Shown here one piece after another: positions 7,407 through 18,949 of a stretch of 42,231 nt of DNA; position 1 is the stretch's first letter, and every line of letters begins with the position of its first letter. Below the pieces are notes generated by a model. That model was not told the origin of the DNA, searched no databases, and was given only the letters and a program-made list of their open reading frames with translations. Both the position numbers and the translations under genes were made by a program. The stretch lies in assembly GCA_028868895.1 (NCBI GenBank), contig JAGWTP010000024.1, positions 1 through 42,231 on the forward strand, read 5' to 3'. This stretch comes from Burkholderiales bacterium. GTDB lineage: Bacteria; Pseudomonadota; Gammaproteobacteria; Burkholderiales; Burkholderiaceae_C.

Positions 7407-8786
7407 ACGCGCCAGCACCGTCTCACGCGCGAAGAGTTCGAGCACCGCATCGATCGATGGCGTTTGCGCACGGCCGCACACGAGCACACGCACCGCATGC
7501 GCGAGTTGCGGCATCTTGAGTTGGTGCGCCGCGAGCGTTTCCTTGATCGCCGCAGCAATCGCCGTCTTGTTCCACGGCACCACCGCCAGCGCGCCGCGCA
7601 ACACACCTAGGGCCGGGCGGATCGCCTCGGTCACATGCGCGGCCAGGTCTTCGGGCGACGGACGCACTTCGATAAAGTACATCGCGAGCCAGTCGGCGAG
7701 TTCGACCGTGGTCGTGCAACGGTCCTTGAACAGGGCACACATGCGGTTCAGCGCGTCGGCGGGCTCGGCCGCGATGCCGCGGCGCTTGAACTGATCGACC
7801 ACGAGCGCCGCCAACCTCGCGTCGTCGGCGTGCTTGATGTAGTGGGCATTGACCCAGGCGAGCTTGGCCGGGTCCCATTGCGCCGGGCTCTTCGAAAGGT
7901 GTTGCCCGTCGAACCACTGCACGAGTTGCTCGCGGGTGAACAACTCTTCATCGCCATGGCTCCAGCCCAGGCGCGCCAGGTAGTTGAGCATCGCCTCGGG
8001 CAGGTAACCGGATTCTTCGTAGGCCATGACGCTGACTGCGCCGCGCCGCTTCGAGAGCTTCTGGCCATCGTCGCCGAGGATCACCGGCACGTGCCCGAAC
8101 AGCGGCAAAGGTGCCCCCAACGCGTTGAAGATATTAATCTGCCACGGCGTGTTGTTGACGTGCTCGTCACCACGAAACACGTGGCTGATGTTCATGTCCC
8201 AGTCGTCGACGACGACGCAGAAGTTGTAGGTCGGCACGCCGTCGGGTCGCACGATGATCAGGTCGTCGATCTCGCGGTTGCTGATCGTGATGCGGCCCTT
8301 CACGAGGTCGTCCCAGCTGACCTCGCCATCGGGCGGGTTGCGAAACCGCACCACCGCTGGAACGCCGCCGGGCACCGGTGGCAGCACCTTGCCGGGCTCG
8401 GGGCGCCAGCGGCCGTCGTAGTGGGTCTTCTCGCCGCGCGCGCGCTGCGCCTCGCGCATGGCGTCGAGTTCGGTGGGTGTGCAGTAGCAGCGGTAGGCAG
8501 TGCCGGCGTCGAGCATCTGCGCAATCACCGCACGATAGCGTTCCAGGCGCTGCATCTGGTAGATCGGGCCTTCGTCGTAGTCGAGCCCGAGCCAATGCAT
8601 CGACGCAAGGATCTGGTCGACCGAGTCCTGCGACGAGCGCGCCACGTCGGTGTCTTCGATCCGCAGCACGAACTCGCCGCCATGGTGGCGCGCGTACGCC
8701 CAGGAGTACAACGCGGTGCGGGCGGTGCCCAGATGCAGAAAGCCGGTCGGCGACGGCGCGATTCGGGTTCGGACTTTGCGCATCAT
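7392..8786 (-). CDS. gltX: glutamyl-tRNA synthetase
   Basis: The 464-residue class I aminoacyl-tRNA synthetase joins glutamate to tRNA-Glu. The HIGH-type motif is in [11 protein letters not shown] (residues 10-20) and the KMSKS-type loop is KLSKRRG (243-249). The specificity segment [10 protein letters not shown] and the C-terminal anticodon-binding domain (about 320-464) are present, and the length is normal. The start ATG at 8786 overlaps the metZ stop codon (ATGA); a second ATG follows directly. A tRNA operon containing tRNA-Glu lies just downstream on the same strand. Confidence 0.96.
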   Translation of the reverse strand: MMRKVRTRIAPSPTGFLHLGTARTALYSWAYARHHGGEFVLRIEDTDVARSSQDSVDQILASMHWLGLDYDEGPIYQMQRLERYRAVIAQMLDAGTAYRCYCTPTELDAMREAQRARGEKTHYDGRWRPEPGKVLPPVPGGVPAVVRFRNPPDGEVSWDDLVKGRITISNREIDDLIIVRPDGVPTYNFCVVVDDWDMNISHVFRGDEHVNNTPWQINIFNALGAPLPLFGHVPVILGDDGQKLSKRRGAVSVMAYEESGYLPEAMLNYLARLGWSHGDEELFTREQLVQWFDGQHLSKSPAQWDPAKLAWVNAHYIKHADDARLAALVVDQFKRRGIAAEPADALNRMCALFKDRCTTTVELADWLAMYFIEVRPSPEDLAAHVTEAIRPALGVLRGALAVVPWNKTAIAAAIKETLAAHQLKMPQLAHAVRVLVCGRAQTPSIDAVLELFARETVLARLQVT

Positions 8787-10063
8787 GAAGCGAGTGAGCT
8801 GAGGCCGCGATGCAGATCGGCCTTGATGTCTTCGATGTCGTCCAGGCCGACCGCGACGCGGATCAGCCCCTGCGTGATGCCCGCGGCCTGGCGCTGATCT
8901 TCGGTGAGGCGACCGTGCGAGGTGCTGGGGGGGTGCGTGATCGTCGTCTTGGTGTCGCCCAGGTTCGCGGTGATCGAGCACACCTGAGTCTGGTCGATCA
9001 CATGGAACGCGTTGCTGCGCGCGAGCGCGGCGCCACCGCGCTGCCGGCCCTCGACGATGAACGACACCACCGCGCCACCGCAGCCCGATTGCTGCGCCAT
9101 CGCGAGTTGATGCTGCGGATGCGAGGCCAGGCCGGGGTAGTACACGCGCTCGATGTGCGGCTGCGCTTCGAGCCAGCCGGCGAGTTGCAACGCGCGCGCG
9201 CTCTGCGCCTGCATGCGGATCGACAGGGTCTCCAGGCCCTTGAGCACGACCCAGGCATTGAACGGCGACAGCGACATGCCGGCACTGCGCATCACCGGCA
9301 CGAACTTGTCGTTGACGAGTTGCTCGCTCGCGCACAGCGCGCCGGCGATCACGCGGCCCTGGCCGTCGAGATACTTGGTGCCGGAGTGGATGACAAGGTC
9401 GGCGCCGTACTCGATCGGCCGCTGCAAGGCCGGCGAACAGAAGCAGTTGTCGACGGCGAGCCATGCGCCGGCGTGTTTCGCGACGGCCGCCAGCGCACCG
9501 ATGTCGCAGACCTCGGTGAGCGGATTGGTCGGCGATTCGGCGAACAGCAGCTTCGTGTTCGGCTTGACGGCGCGCCGCCATTCGGCGGGATCGGTCTGCG
9601 ATACAAAGGTGGTTTCGACGCCGAACTTTCCGAACTCGCCGGCGAACAGGCGGATCGTCGAGCCGAACACGCTGCGCGAGCAGATCACGTGATCGCCGGT
9701 CTTGAGCAATCCCATGCCGAGCAGCAGGATCGCACTCATGCCGCTCGAGGTGGCGATGCAGGCCTGCGCGCCTTCGAGTGCGGCCAGGCGGCGCTCGAAC
9801 ATCGTCACGGTCGGGTTGGTGAAGCGCGAATAGATGAACGCTTCTTCTTCGTTTGCGAAGCGTGCCGCGGCGGTCGCGGCGTCGGGCTGGACGAAGCTGC
9901 TGGTCAGGAACAGCGCCTCTGAATTTTCGCCCCAGGCGCTGGGCGGCAGGCCTTCGCGCACCGCGACGGTGTCACGTCGCACCTGCGGGGGCAGTTGCAC
10001 GCGCGGGATGCCGCGCGGCGCCGCTTTTTCAATCGGAAGTTCAGGCGGGATGTTGCTCATCAT
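8783..10063 (-). CDS. metZ: O-succinylhomoserine sulfhydrylase
   Basis: The 426-residue PLP enzyme of the Cys/Met metabolism family makes homocysteine from O-succinylhomoserine and sulfide, for methionine synthesis. YSRFTNP (79-85) is the family phosphate/substrate motif, SSGMSA (107-112) binds PLP, and the Schiff-base lysine is Lys230 in [13 protein letters not shown]. The final third has [13 protein letters not shown], a typical substrate-loop segment. The start overlaps the purF stop and the stop overlaps the gltX start, each as ATGA. MetZ rather than MetB is favoured by the N-terminus ([16 protein letters not shown]) and by the purF neighbour, a common Burkholderiales and Pseudomonas arrangement. 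Confidence 0.92.
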   Translation of the reverse strand: MMSNIPPELPIEKAAPRGIPRVQLPPQVRRDTVAVREGLPPSAWGENSEALFLTSSFVQPDAATAAARFANEEEAFIYSRFTNPTVTMFERRLAALEGAQACIATSSGMSAILLLGMGLLKTGDHVICSRSVFGSTIRLFAGEFGKFGVETTFVSQTDPAEWRRAVKPNTKLLFAESPTNPLTEVCDIGALAAVAKHAGAWLAVDNCFCSPALQRPIEYGADLVIHSGTKYLDGQGRVIAGALCASEQLVNDKFVPVMRSAGMSLSPFNAWVVLKGLETLSIRMQAQSARALQLAGWLEAQPHIERVYYPGLASHPQHQLAMAQQSGCGGAVVSFIVEGRQRGGAALARSNAFHVIDQTQVCSITANLGDTKTTITHPPSTSHGRLTEDQRQAAGITQGLIRVAVGLDDIEDIKADLHRGLSSLAS

Positions 10064-11583
10064 GAAATCTCGGTGGCGCTTTGCAATGCGAGCCGCGATC
10101 GGTCGTCGTCGTCTTCATCGTCGCCTTGCGCCTTGCGCTGCGCGGCCATCGCATCGAAGTCGGCTGCCGTCACGTCGCCGGTGATGTACACGCCATCGAA
10201 GCACGAAGCCTCGAATCCGTCGAGCGCGGGGTTCAGTGCACCGACCACGCGCTTCATCGCCGCCACGTCCTGGTAGATCAGCGCGTCGGCGCCGATGAAC
10301 TGGCGGATCTCCTCGATGCTGCGGTTGTGCGCGATCAGCTCTTCGCTGGTGGGCATGTCGATGCCGTAGACGTTGGGGTAACGCACCGGCGGCGCGGCCG
10401 ACGCCATGTAGACCTTGCGCGCACCGGCCTCGCGCGCCATCTGCACGATCTCTTTCGAGGTGTTGCCGCGCACGATCGAGTCGTCGACCAGCAGCACGTT
10501 GCGACCCTTGAACTCGACCCCGATCGCGTTGAGTTTCTGGCGCACCGACTTCTTGCGCACGCCCTGCCCCGGCATGATGAAGGTGCGGCCGACATAGCGG
10601 TTCTTCACGAAGCCTTCTCGGTACGGCTTGCCGATGCGCTGCGCGAGCTGCATCGCCGACGGGCGGCTCGATTCGGGGATCGGGATCACCACATCGATCT
10701 CGTTCGGCGGGATCGTCGAGATCAGACGCTGCGCCAGCGTTTCGCCCATGTTCAGGCGCGCCTGGTAGACCGAGATGCCGTCCATCACCGAGTCGGGTCG
10801 GGCGAGGTAGACGAACTCGAACATGCACGGGTTCAGGGTCGGATGCTCGGCGCACTGGCGCGCGTGCACCTTGCCGTCCAGGTCGATGAAGAGCGCCTCG
10901 CCGGGCGCGACGTCGCGCACCACCTTGTGGCCGGTGCCCTCGATGGCCACCGACTCGCTCGCCACCATCACCTCGCGTCCCTCGGGCCCGACGCCCTCGC
11001 CGAAGCAAAGCGGGCGGATGCCGAACGGGTCGCGAAACGCGAGCAGGCCATGCCCCGCGATCAACGCCACCACGGCGTACGACCCCTTGATGCGCTTGTG
11101 CACGGCGCGCACCGCCGCGAACACCAGTTCGGGCGTGAGCGGCTGGTCGCGCGTGGCCAGTGCCAGTTCGTGGGCGACCACGTTGATCAGCACCTCGGTG
11201 TCGCTGGTGGTGTTGATGTGGCGCCGATCGACGTCGATCAGTTCCTGCTTCAACACCGTTGCATTGGTGAGGTTGCCGTTGTGCACGAGCACGATGCCGA
11301 ACGGCGCGTTCACGTAGAACGGCTGCGCCTCTTCTTCGCTGTAGGCATTGCCGGCGGTCGGGTAGCGCACCTGGCCCAGGCCGTTGGTGCCCGGCAGGCC
11401 GCGCATGTTGCGGGTGCGAAACACGTCGCGCACCATGCCGCGCGCCTTGTGCATGAAGCACTTCGTGCCCTGCATCGTGACGATGCCCGCGGCGTCTTGC
11501 CCGCGGTGCTGCAACAGCAGCAGCGCGTCGTAGATCAACTGATTGACCGCGCCCTTGGAGATCACGCCGACGATGCCACACAT
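10060..11583 (-). CDS. purF: amidophosphoribosyltransferase
   Basis: The 507-residue enzyme catalyses the first committed step of purine synthesis (PRPP plus glutamine to phosphoribosylamine). The start MCGIVGVIS exposes the nucleophile Cys2 of the N-terminal glutamine amidotransferase domain (about 1-235, with HNGNLTN and RDPFGIRPL). The PRPP-binding motif VLLVDDSIVRGNTS is at about 363-376. No propeptide precedes Cys2. It follows cvpA by 32 bp and overlaps metZ by ATGA. The C-terminus ends in an acidic and basic low-complexity tail (GDDEDDDDRSR). Confidence 0.97.
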   Translation of the reverse strand: MCGIVGVISKGAVNQLIYDALLLLQHRGQDAAGIVTMQGTKCFMHKARGMVRDVFRTRNMRGLPGTNGLGQVRYPTAGNAYSEEEAQPFYVNAPFGIVLVHNGNLTNATVLKQELIDVDRRHINTTSDTEVLINVVAHELALATRDQPLTPELVFAAVRAVHKRIKGSYAVVALIAGHGLLAFRDPFGIRPLCFGEGVGPEGREVMVASESVAIEGTGHKVVRDVAPGEALFIDLDGKVHARQCAEHPTLNPCMFEFVYLARPDSVMDGISVYQARLNMGETLAQRLISTIPPNEIDVVIPIPESSRPSAMQLAQRIGKPYREGFVKNRYVGRTFIMPGQGVRKKSVRQKLNAIGVEFKGRNVLLVDDSIVRGNTSKEIVQMAREAGARKVYMASAAPPVRYPNVYGIDMPTSEELIAHNRSIEEIRQFIGADALIYQDVAAMKRVVGALNPALDGFEASCFDGVYITGDVTAADFDAMAAQRKAQGDDEDDDDRSRLALQSATEIS

Positions 11584-11615
11584 GCTGCTTGCCCCGGTTC
11601 AACCCGCCGTGCGCT

Positions 11616-12116
11616 TCAGGCCGACAGGTGTTGAGAAACGTTGTCGGTGAACACCGGCCGCAACTCCTGCAGCAAAGCATGCAACCAGACCGCACCCTGA
11701 GACCGCTGCCATGCCGCGGCCTTCGCCAGCGGCGAGACCGTCACCGCTGCCACCACCAGCAGCAACACGACGAGCCCGCGCAGCAGCCCGAAACCGGCAC
11801 CGAGCAGCCGGTCGATCAGGCTCAGTGGGGTCGCGCGTATCAGCGCCCGCACCAACCGCGCTGCCAGACTCCACACCACCAGTGCAATCAGGAACACCAG
11901 CGCGAACGCGGCGCCGTAATTCAAGGAGGACCCGGGCACGCCGACGTGGATGTAAGGCAGGACCATCGGGGCCAACCACCGACCGGCGAAGAACGCAGCG
12001 AACCAGCCGAGCAACGAAAGCAACTCGAACACGAAGCCGCGCACCAATCCGACCACCACCGACAGCGTCAGGAAGGCCGCCAGGGCGATGTCCACCCAAC
12101 CGAGGTCGATGACCAT
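11616..12116 (-). CDS. cvpA: CvpA family inner-membrane protein
   Basis: The 166-residue protein starts MVIDLGWVDIALAAFLTLSVVVGLVRGFVFELLSL and has four predicted membrane helices, the pattern of the CvpA/colicin V production family. Its exact function is unsettled; in enteric bacteria it is needed for colicin V export and for envelope stress tolerance. It sits directly before purF, its usual partner. The ATG at 12116 is preceded by GAGAGGCGG and by a strong hairpin at 12131-12160. The motif SLIDRLLGAGFGLLRG, conserved in the family, is at about 110-125. Confidence 0.9.
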   Translation of the reverse strand: MVIDLGWVDIALAAFLTLSVVVGLVRGFVFELLSLLGWFAAFFAGRWLAPMVLPYIHVGVPGSSLNYGAAFALVFLIALVVWSLAARLVRALIRATPLSLIDRLLGAGFGLLRGLVVLLLVVAAVTVSPLAKAAAWQRSQGAVWLHALLQELRPVFTDNVSQHLSA

Positions 12117-12130
12117 GGCTCGCCGCCTCT

Positions 12131-12160
12131 CAAGCAAATGTGGCTTTGCCACTTTGCTTG
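12131..12160 (-). promoter_or_regulatory. leader hairpin just upstream of cvpA
   Basis: Arms CAAGCAAATGTGGC and GCCACTTTGCTTG pair over 13 bp with a single bulged T around a TTT/AAA loop. The hairpin ends 14 bp before the cvpA ATG, abutting its Shine-Dalgarno. It is AT-richer than the surroundings. It may control translation or processing of the cvpA-purF-metZ-gltX message. The structure is clear; the role is inferred. Confidence 0.55.
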
Positions 12161-12202
12161 AACCCTGGGGGCGGGAATGGCGAAGACATTTCCTGGGGGC
12201 GT

Positions 12203-12994
12203 TCACAAGGTGAGCACAACGGCATTCAAGCCCGCGCCGCGCGCCTTGGCCAGCGCCTTGTCGGCCTCGATGCGCGTGGCATAGGGGCCGACCCGCACGC
12301 GAATCCGGTTGCCTGCAGGCGTCGCAGCAACCTGGGTGTAGGTTTTCAGGCCGAGCTTCTCGACCCTCAGGCGGGTTTCGCGGGCCGCGCCGGCATCGGC
12401 AAACGCGCCGACCTGAACAACGAACCGCCCCGAACCCGCACTCGCCACCGGCTTGCCATCCAGCAGTGCCTTCGCCCGTGCGCCATCGGCGGGCGGCGCG
12501 GCGGGCGGGGGCTCGGCCATCGGTTTGGCCGTTGCCGTCGCGGTCGTTCGCGGCAGCGCGGGCTCGGTGGTCTTGGCTGGCGCAGCCGATGCAGGTGCGG
12601 CGCCGCTTGCCGCCACGTCCCGACCAGATTCCTGGCGGGTCTCGGTGGTCACGTCGTGGCGCGGCGCTGGCGCGGGAGCCACGGCAGGCGCCGCAGATGC
12701 CGACGTCGCCGCAGCCTGCACGGCCACGTCGGGCGCACCGGCGGGCATCACCAGCGGTGGCGCGCCTTCCTTGCGCGGCACCTCGATCGGGATGTCGATC
12801 GGGATCGGCCGCGGCTGGGTTTCAAACACCAGCGGGAAGCCGACCACGCCGATGCCCACCAGCACCACCGCGCCAATCAGCCGTTGCCGGGCACGCGTGC
12901 GCGCCTTCTGAACAACATCGACGTTCGCGCCGGCGGTGGCCGCGCGATCGGCGTTCGAATCGGCCCGGCGCCTGAAGATGGACAACAAACCCAT
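12203..12994 (-). CDS. SPOR-domain membrane protein (DedD-like)
   Basis: The 263-residue bitopic inner-membrane protein has a short cytoplasmic N-terminus (MGLLSIFRRRADSNAD), one membrane helix at about 38-57 (RLIGAVVLVGIGVVGFPLVF), a long Ala/Pro-rich periplasmic linker (about 60-185) and a C-terminal SPOR domain (about 187-263, RFVVQVGAFADAGAARETRLRVEKLGLKTY). SPOR domains bind denuded septal peptidoglycan, so this is a cell-division protein. The place between folC and cvpA is that of dedD in many proteobacteria. Sequence outside the SPOR domain is too simple to confirm orthology. Confidence 0.88.
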   Translation of the reverse strand: MGLLSIFRRRADSNADRAATAGANVDVVQKARTRARQRLIGAVVLVGIGVVGFPLVFETQPRPIPIDIPIEVPRKEGAPPLVMPAGAPDVAVQAAATSASAAPAVAPAPAPRHDVTTETRQESGRDVAASGAAPASAAPAKTTEPALPRTTATATAKPMAEPPPAAPPADGARAKALLDGKPVASAGSGRFVVQVGAFADAGAARETRLRVEKLGLKTYTQVAATPAGNRIRVRVGPYATRIEADKALAKARGAGLNAVVLTL

Positions 12995-13098
12995 GCGGTG
13001 CGAGTTCCAGTGGTTTGAGATCGTGGCCGGCCCGGGAGCGGCCGGCGGGGCCGGACTCGACCGGCAACCCGCAGGTCTACCGGGGTTGCGCGAAGTCC

Positions 13099-14415
13099 TC
13101 AGACCACGTGTTTGCCGGACAGGCGCGGCACGCCGTTCTTGAGCACGCCGCCGACCGTGTGGAACGAGCCGAAGACCACGATTCTATCAGCGGGGTCGGC
13201 ATTGCCGAGGGCCGCGACGAGCGCCTGCATCGGCTCGGAATGGCGCGCCACCGTGACCGGCCCGGGCCCGCGCAACGCCAGCCTTGCATGCAACGCGGCC
13301 AGGTCGTCGGCACGGGCTGCGCGTGGCATCGGCAGGTCGGTGAAATGCCAGTGGTCGACGATGGGCGCCATGCGCGCGAGGATCGCGCCGATGTCCTTGT
13401 CGGCCATCACGCCGAACACGGCGTAAGTGCGCGAAAAGTAACCCATCTGGTCAAGGTTTTGCGCCAGCGCGGCCACGGCGTGCGGGTTGTGCGCCACGTC
13501 GAGCACCAGCGTCGGCTGGCCGGCGACGATCTGGAAGCGCCCGGGCAGATCCACCAACGCGAGGCCGTTGCGCGCCGCTTGCGCGGTGATCGGAAGGCGG
13601 TCGCGCAGGGCCTCGAATGCCGCCAGCGCACCGCTGGCGTTGAGCAGCTGGTTCGCGCCGCGCAGGGCCGGGTAGGCCATCGCGTTGAAACGCTTGCTGC
13701 GCCCGGCCCAACTCCACTGCTGAGGGTCGCCGGTGTAGTTGAAGTCGCGGCCGAAGCGCCACAAATCGGCGCCGACACGCTCGGCCTGCGCGATCAGGCT
13801 CACCGGCGGCATTGGGTCGCTGACGATCACCGGCTTGCCGGCGCGCATGATGCCGGCCTTTTCGATCGCGATCGTTTCCCGATCCGGCCCCAGGTACTCG
13901 GCATGATCGACGTCGATGCTGGTGATGATCGCGCAGTCGGCATCGAAGGCATTGACCGCATCGAGCCGCCCGCCCATGCCGACCTCGAGGATCACCAGGT
14001 CGAGTTCGGTCATCGAGAGCAATCGGGCGATGGCCAGAAGCGTGAACTCGAAGTACGTCAGGCTGATGTCGCCGCGCGCGTGCTCCACGGCCTCGAAATG
14101 CGGCAGCAACGCCGCGCCTTCGACCATCTGCCCGTTGACCCGGCAACGCTCTTCAAAGTGCACCAGGTGCGGCTTGGAGTACAGCCCGACACGGTAGCCG
14201 GCCTGCAGCGCAATCGCCTCCAGCATCGCGCAGGTCGAGCCTTTGCCGTTGGTGCCGGCAACCGCGATCACGGGCACGTCGAAATGCAGGCCCAACCGAT
14301 CCTTGACGCGCACGACTCGCGCCAGGGTCATGTCGATCTCTTTCGGGTGCAGCCGCTCGCAGCGCGCGAGCCAGTCGGCCAGCGTCTCGGGCAGGCCGCA
14401 GGAAGTCGTTGTCAT
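13099..14415 (-). CDS. folC: bifunctional folylpolyglutamate/dihydrofolate synthase
   Basis: The 438-residue ATP-dependent Mur-ligase-type enzyme adds glutamates to folates and makes dihydrofolate from dihydropteroate. The P-loop is GTNGKGS at 54-60. SKPHLVHFEERCRVNG, LVILEVGMGGRLDAVN and LDVAHNPHA are family signatures. The start at 14415 (MTTTSCGLPETLADWL) is preceded by a small GATGGAAGC triple repeat and lies 74 bp after the accD stop. The length is normal. The accD-folC-dedD order is typical of beta- and gammaproteobacteria. Confidence 0.95.
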   Translation of the reverse strand: MTTTSCGLPETLADWLARCERLHPKEIDMTLARVVRVKDRLGLHFDVPVIAVAGTNGKGSTCAMLEAIALQAGYRVGLYSKPHLVHFEERCRVNGQMVEGAALLPHFEAVEHARGDISLTYFEFTLLAIARLLSMTELDLVILEVGMGGRLDAVNAFDADCAIITSIDVDHAEYLGPDRETIAIEKAGIMRAGKPVIVSDPMPPVSLIAQAERVGADLWRFGRDFNYTGDPQQWSWAGRSKRFNAMAYPALRGANQLLNASGALAAFEALRDRLPITAQAARNGLALVDLPGRFQIVAGQPTLVLDVAHNPHAVAALAQNLDQMGYFSRTYAVFGVMADKDIGAILARMAPIVDHWHFTDLPMPRAARADDLAALHARLALRGPGPVTVARHSEPMQALVAALGNADPADRIVVFGSFHTVGGVLKNGVPRLSGKHVV

Positions 14416-14489
14416 GGAAGCGATGGAAGCGATGGGAGCGGTGCAGCACGGCCGAACACCCACGGGGTGCCCGGCCGCCTTCTGGACGA

Positions 14490-15362
<873 letters not shown>

Positions 15363-15376
15363 GGATCGGGGTCCTT

Positions 15377-16170
15377 TCAGGCATCGAGGGCAGCGCGCAC
15401 ACCGGCGATGAACTCGGCGGCCACCACGGCGACATTGTCGCGCGTGCAGGTCTGCAGCAACTGGACCAAGGCGGTGCCGATCACGACCGCGTCGGACACG
15501 TCGGCCACGGCGCGCGCCGTGCTCGCGTCGCGGATGCCGAAGCCCACGCCCACCGGCAACTTCACGAACGACTTGATGCGCGGCACCATCGACGCCACGG
15601 TGGCGATGTCGAGGTGGCCGGCACCGGTCACGCCCTTCAGCGACACGTAGTAGACATAGCCGCTGGCGATGCGGCCGACGTGCTTCATTCGTGCTTCGGT
15701 GGAGGTGGGCGCGAGCAGGAAGATCGGGTCGAGGCCATGGGCACGCAAGGTCGCAGCGAATCCTTCGCACTCTTCGGGTGGGTAGTCGACGACCAGCACA
15801 CCGTCGACGCCGGCGGCGCGCGCATCGGCGACGAACCGGTCGACTCCGTAGCGCTCGATGGGGTTGGCGTAGCCCATCAGCACGATCGGCGTGGCCTGGT
15901 TGCCGGCGCGAAATTCGCGCACGAAACCCAACACCTGCGTCATGCCGATGCCTTTGCCCAGCGCCCGTTCGCCGGCCTTCTGGATCACCGGGCCATCGGC
16001 CATCGGGTCGGAAAACGGCACGCCCAGTTCGATCACGTCGGCGCCCGAGCGCGCCATCGCGTGCATGATTTCGACCGTGGCGTCCGGGTACGGATCGCCG
16101 GCCGTGATGTAGGGAATGAGCGCCTTGCGGCCGCGCTTTTGCAGCGCGTCGAAGGCCGCGGCGATGCGGC

Positions 16171-16174
<4 letters not shown>
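15377..16174 (-). CDS. trpA: tryptophan synthase alpha chain
   Basis: The 265-residue TIM barrel cleaves indole-3-glycerol phosphate and channels indole to TrpB. The catalytic acids are Glu49 ([10 protein letters not shown]) and Asp60 (MADGPVIQ), at the same numbers as in Salmonella TrpA. The phosphate-binding segment [10 protein letters not shown] is present. The start overlaps the trpB stop by ATGA, ensuring the equal production needed for the alpha2-beta2 complex. Confidence 0.97.
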
Positions 16175-17436
<1,262 letters not shown>

Positions 17437-17451
17437 GGTGGACTAGGTTCT

Positions 17452-18114
17452 TCAGGCAACCGAGGCAGCGCAGCGGGCATCGGCCTCGCGCACTGCATCG
17501 CAAAACCGGCGGATCGCCTGGGCATCCTTGATGCCTTTGGCCGACTCGACGCCGGAGCTCACATCAACGGCCCAGGGCCGAAGCTGCCGTATGCCTTGGA
17601 TCACATTTGCGGCATGCAACCCACCAGACAAAACGACTGGAAGGGGCGCGGCGGACGCAACGAGAGACCAATCGAAGACCTTTCCGCCGCCGCCGTAACC
17701 GTCGACGTGGGCGTCGAGCAGGATGGCTTGGGCGTTTGCAAAGCGAGCGCAGAAGTCTAGCAAATCGAACCCGGCGCGCACGCGCGCGGCGCGAAGGTAC
17801 GGTCGCCCCGAGCGATCGCAGTATTCCGGCGATTCGTCACCATGAAACTGCAGCAACAGTTGCGGAACGGCGGCAACCGCGGCGTCGACCTCGGCGTCGC
17901 TCGCGTTCACGAACAGTCCCACCGGCATCACGAACGGCGGCAGTCGACGTGCCAGTGCCTCGGCCCGCGCCAGGTCGACGTGGCGCGGGCTCTTGTCGTA
18001 GAGCACGAAGCCGACCGCGTCGGCACCGGCCTCGACGGCCGCGTCGACATCGGCCTCACGGGTCAGGCCGCAAATCTTGATGCGTGTGCGCAGGTTCATC
18101 GAGCGTGGATTCAT
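17452..18114 (-). CDS. trpF: phosphoribosylanthranilate isomerase
   Basis: The 220-residue TIM barrel performs the Amadori rearrangement in tryptophan synthesis. The N-terminal catalytic motif RIKICGLTREADV holds the general-base Cys. The catalytic Asp is in AILLDAHVDGYGG. PVVLSGGLHAANV and AVDVSSGVES form the phosphate site. The ATG at 18114 is 3 bp after the truA stop; an in-frame ATG at 18099 (MNLRTRIKICG) is equally plausible. trpE, trpG, trpD and trpC are not in the window, so the pathway is split, as is usual in this order. Confidence 0.95.
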   Translation of the reverse strand: MNPRSMNLRTRIKICGLTREADVDAAVEAGADAVGFVLYDKSPRHVDLARAEALARRLPPFVMPVGLFVNASDAEVDAAVAAVPQLLLQFHGDESPEYCDRSGRPYLRAARVRAGFDLLDFCARFANAQAILLDAHVDGYGGGGKVFDWSLVASAAPLPVVLSGGLHAANVIQGIRQLRPWAVDVSSGVESAKGIKDAQAIRRFCDAVREADARCAASVA

Positions 18115-18117
18115 CCG

Positions 18118-18900
18118 TCAGGGCAGCCAATCCAGCGCCGCGGTGCGCTGCGGGATCGCATGGACCGGATCGTAGTACGGGCCGGTGAAATACAGCCCGT
18201 CGGCCGGGAACGTCGGTGCCGCGCGACTGCGCTCCTTCGATGCCAGCACGTCGGCAAGCCACACGGCGCTGCGCGCACCCGATCCGACCGCCACGAGGCA
18301 GCCCATCAGGTTGCGCACCATGTGGTGAAGGAACGCATTGGCATCGAACTCGAATCGCCAGTAGGCGCCTCGCCGTGAAATGTCGATCGAGCGCAGTGTC
18401 TTGACCGCCGACAACGCCTGACACTCCGACGAGCGAAACGCGCTGAAGTCGTGCTCGCCGAGCAGACATCGGGCCGCCGATTGCATCGCCGCCGCATCGA
18501 GCGGGCGAAAGCTCCAGCCGACCGAACCGGCCTCGACCGCAGGGCGCACCGCCGATTCGAGCAACACGTAAACGTAGCGCCGACCGAGCGCACTGTTGCG
18601 CGCGTGGAAGCTACGGTCGGCGAAGCGGCACCACTGCACCGCGATGTCGTGCGGCAAGAACCGGTTGGTGCCGCGCACCCACGACGACGCGACGCGCTCG
18701 ACCTCGGTGTCCAGGTGCACGACCTGGTTCAGCGCATGCACGCCGGTGTCGGTGCGCCCGGCGCACAGCGTGCGCAGCGGGCGATCGGCGAACCGCGTCA
18801 GCGCGTGTTCGAGCTTGTCCTGGACGGTGTTGCCATCGGGCTGGCTTTGCCAGCCGTGGTACGCCTGGCCGCGGTAGCCGACACCGAGCACCACCCTCAC
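18118..18900 (-). CDS. truA: tRNA pseudouridine(38-40) synthase
   Basis: The 260-residue enzyme modifies U38-U40 in tRNA anticodon stem-loops. The catalytic Asp51 is in AGRTDTGVHA, and HHMVRNLMG in the second half is the TruA-specific segment. The start is GTG at 18900 (then RVVLGVGYRGQAYHGWQSQ), matching the family N-terminus; no better ATG exists nearby. It sits between fimV and trpF, as in most Burkholderiales. Confidence 0.95.
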   Translation of the reverse strand: MRVVLGVGYRGQAYHGWQSQPDGNTVQDKLEHALTRFADRPLRTLCAGRTDTGVHALNQVVHLDTEVERVASSWVRGTNRFLPHDIAVQWCRFADRSFHARNSALGRRYVYVLLESAVRPAVEAGSVGWSFRPLDAAAMQSAARCLLGEHDFSAFRSSECQALSAVKTLRSIDISRRGAYWRFEFDANAFLHHMVRNLMGCLVAVGSGARSAVWLADVLASKERSRAAPTFPADGLYFTGPYYDPVHAIPQRTAALDWLP

Positions 18901-18949
18901 GAGTGGCCCCCGATGCCCGTCAACCGTCCAACGCGGCAGCGGCGCCCGG

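Noticed and set aside
12131-12160. A PurR-type operator before cvpA-purF
   Set aside because: The outer arms GCAAA/TTTGC resemble half-sites, but they are about 14 bp apart, whereas the enteric operator is a continuous 16-bp palindrome. PurR is also not expected in this group.
14415-14463. An earlier folC start at 14463
   Set aside because: It would add residues encoded by a small GATGGAAGC repeat (giving IASIAS) and no conserved sequence. The ATG at 14415 fits the family N-terminus.
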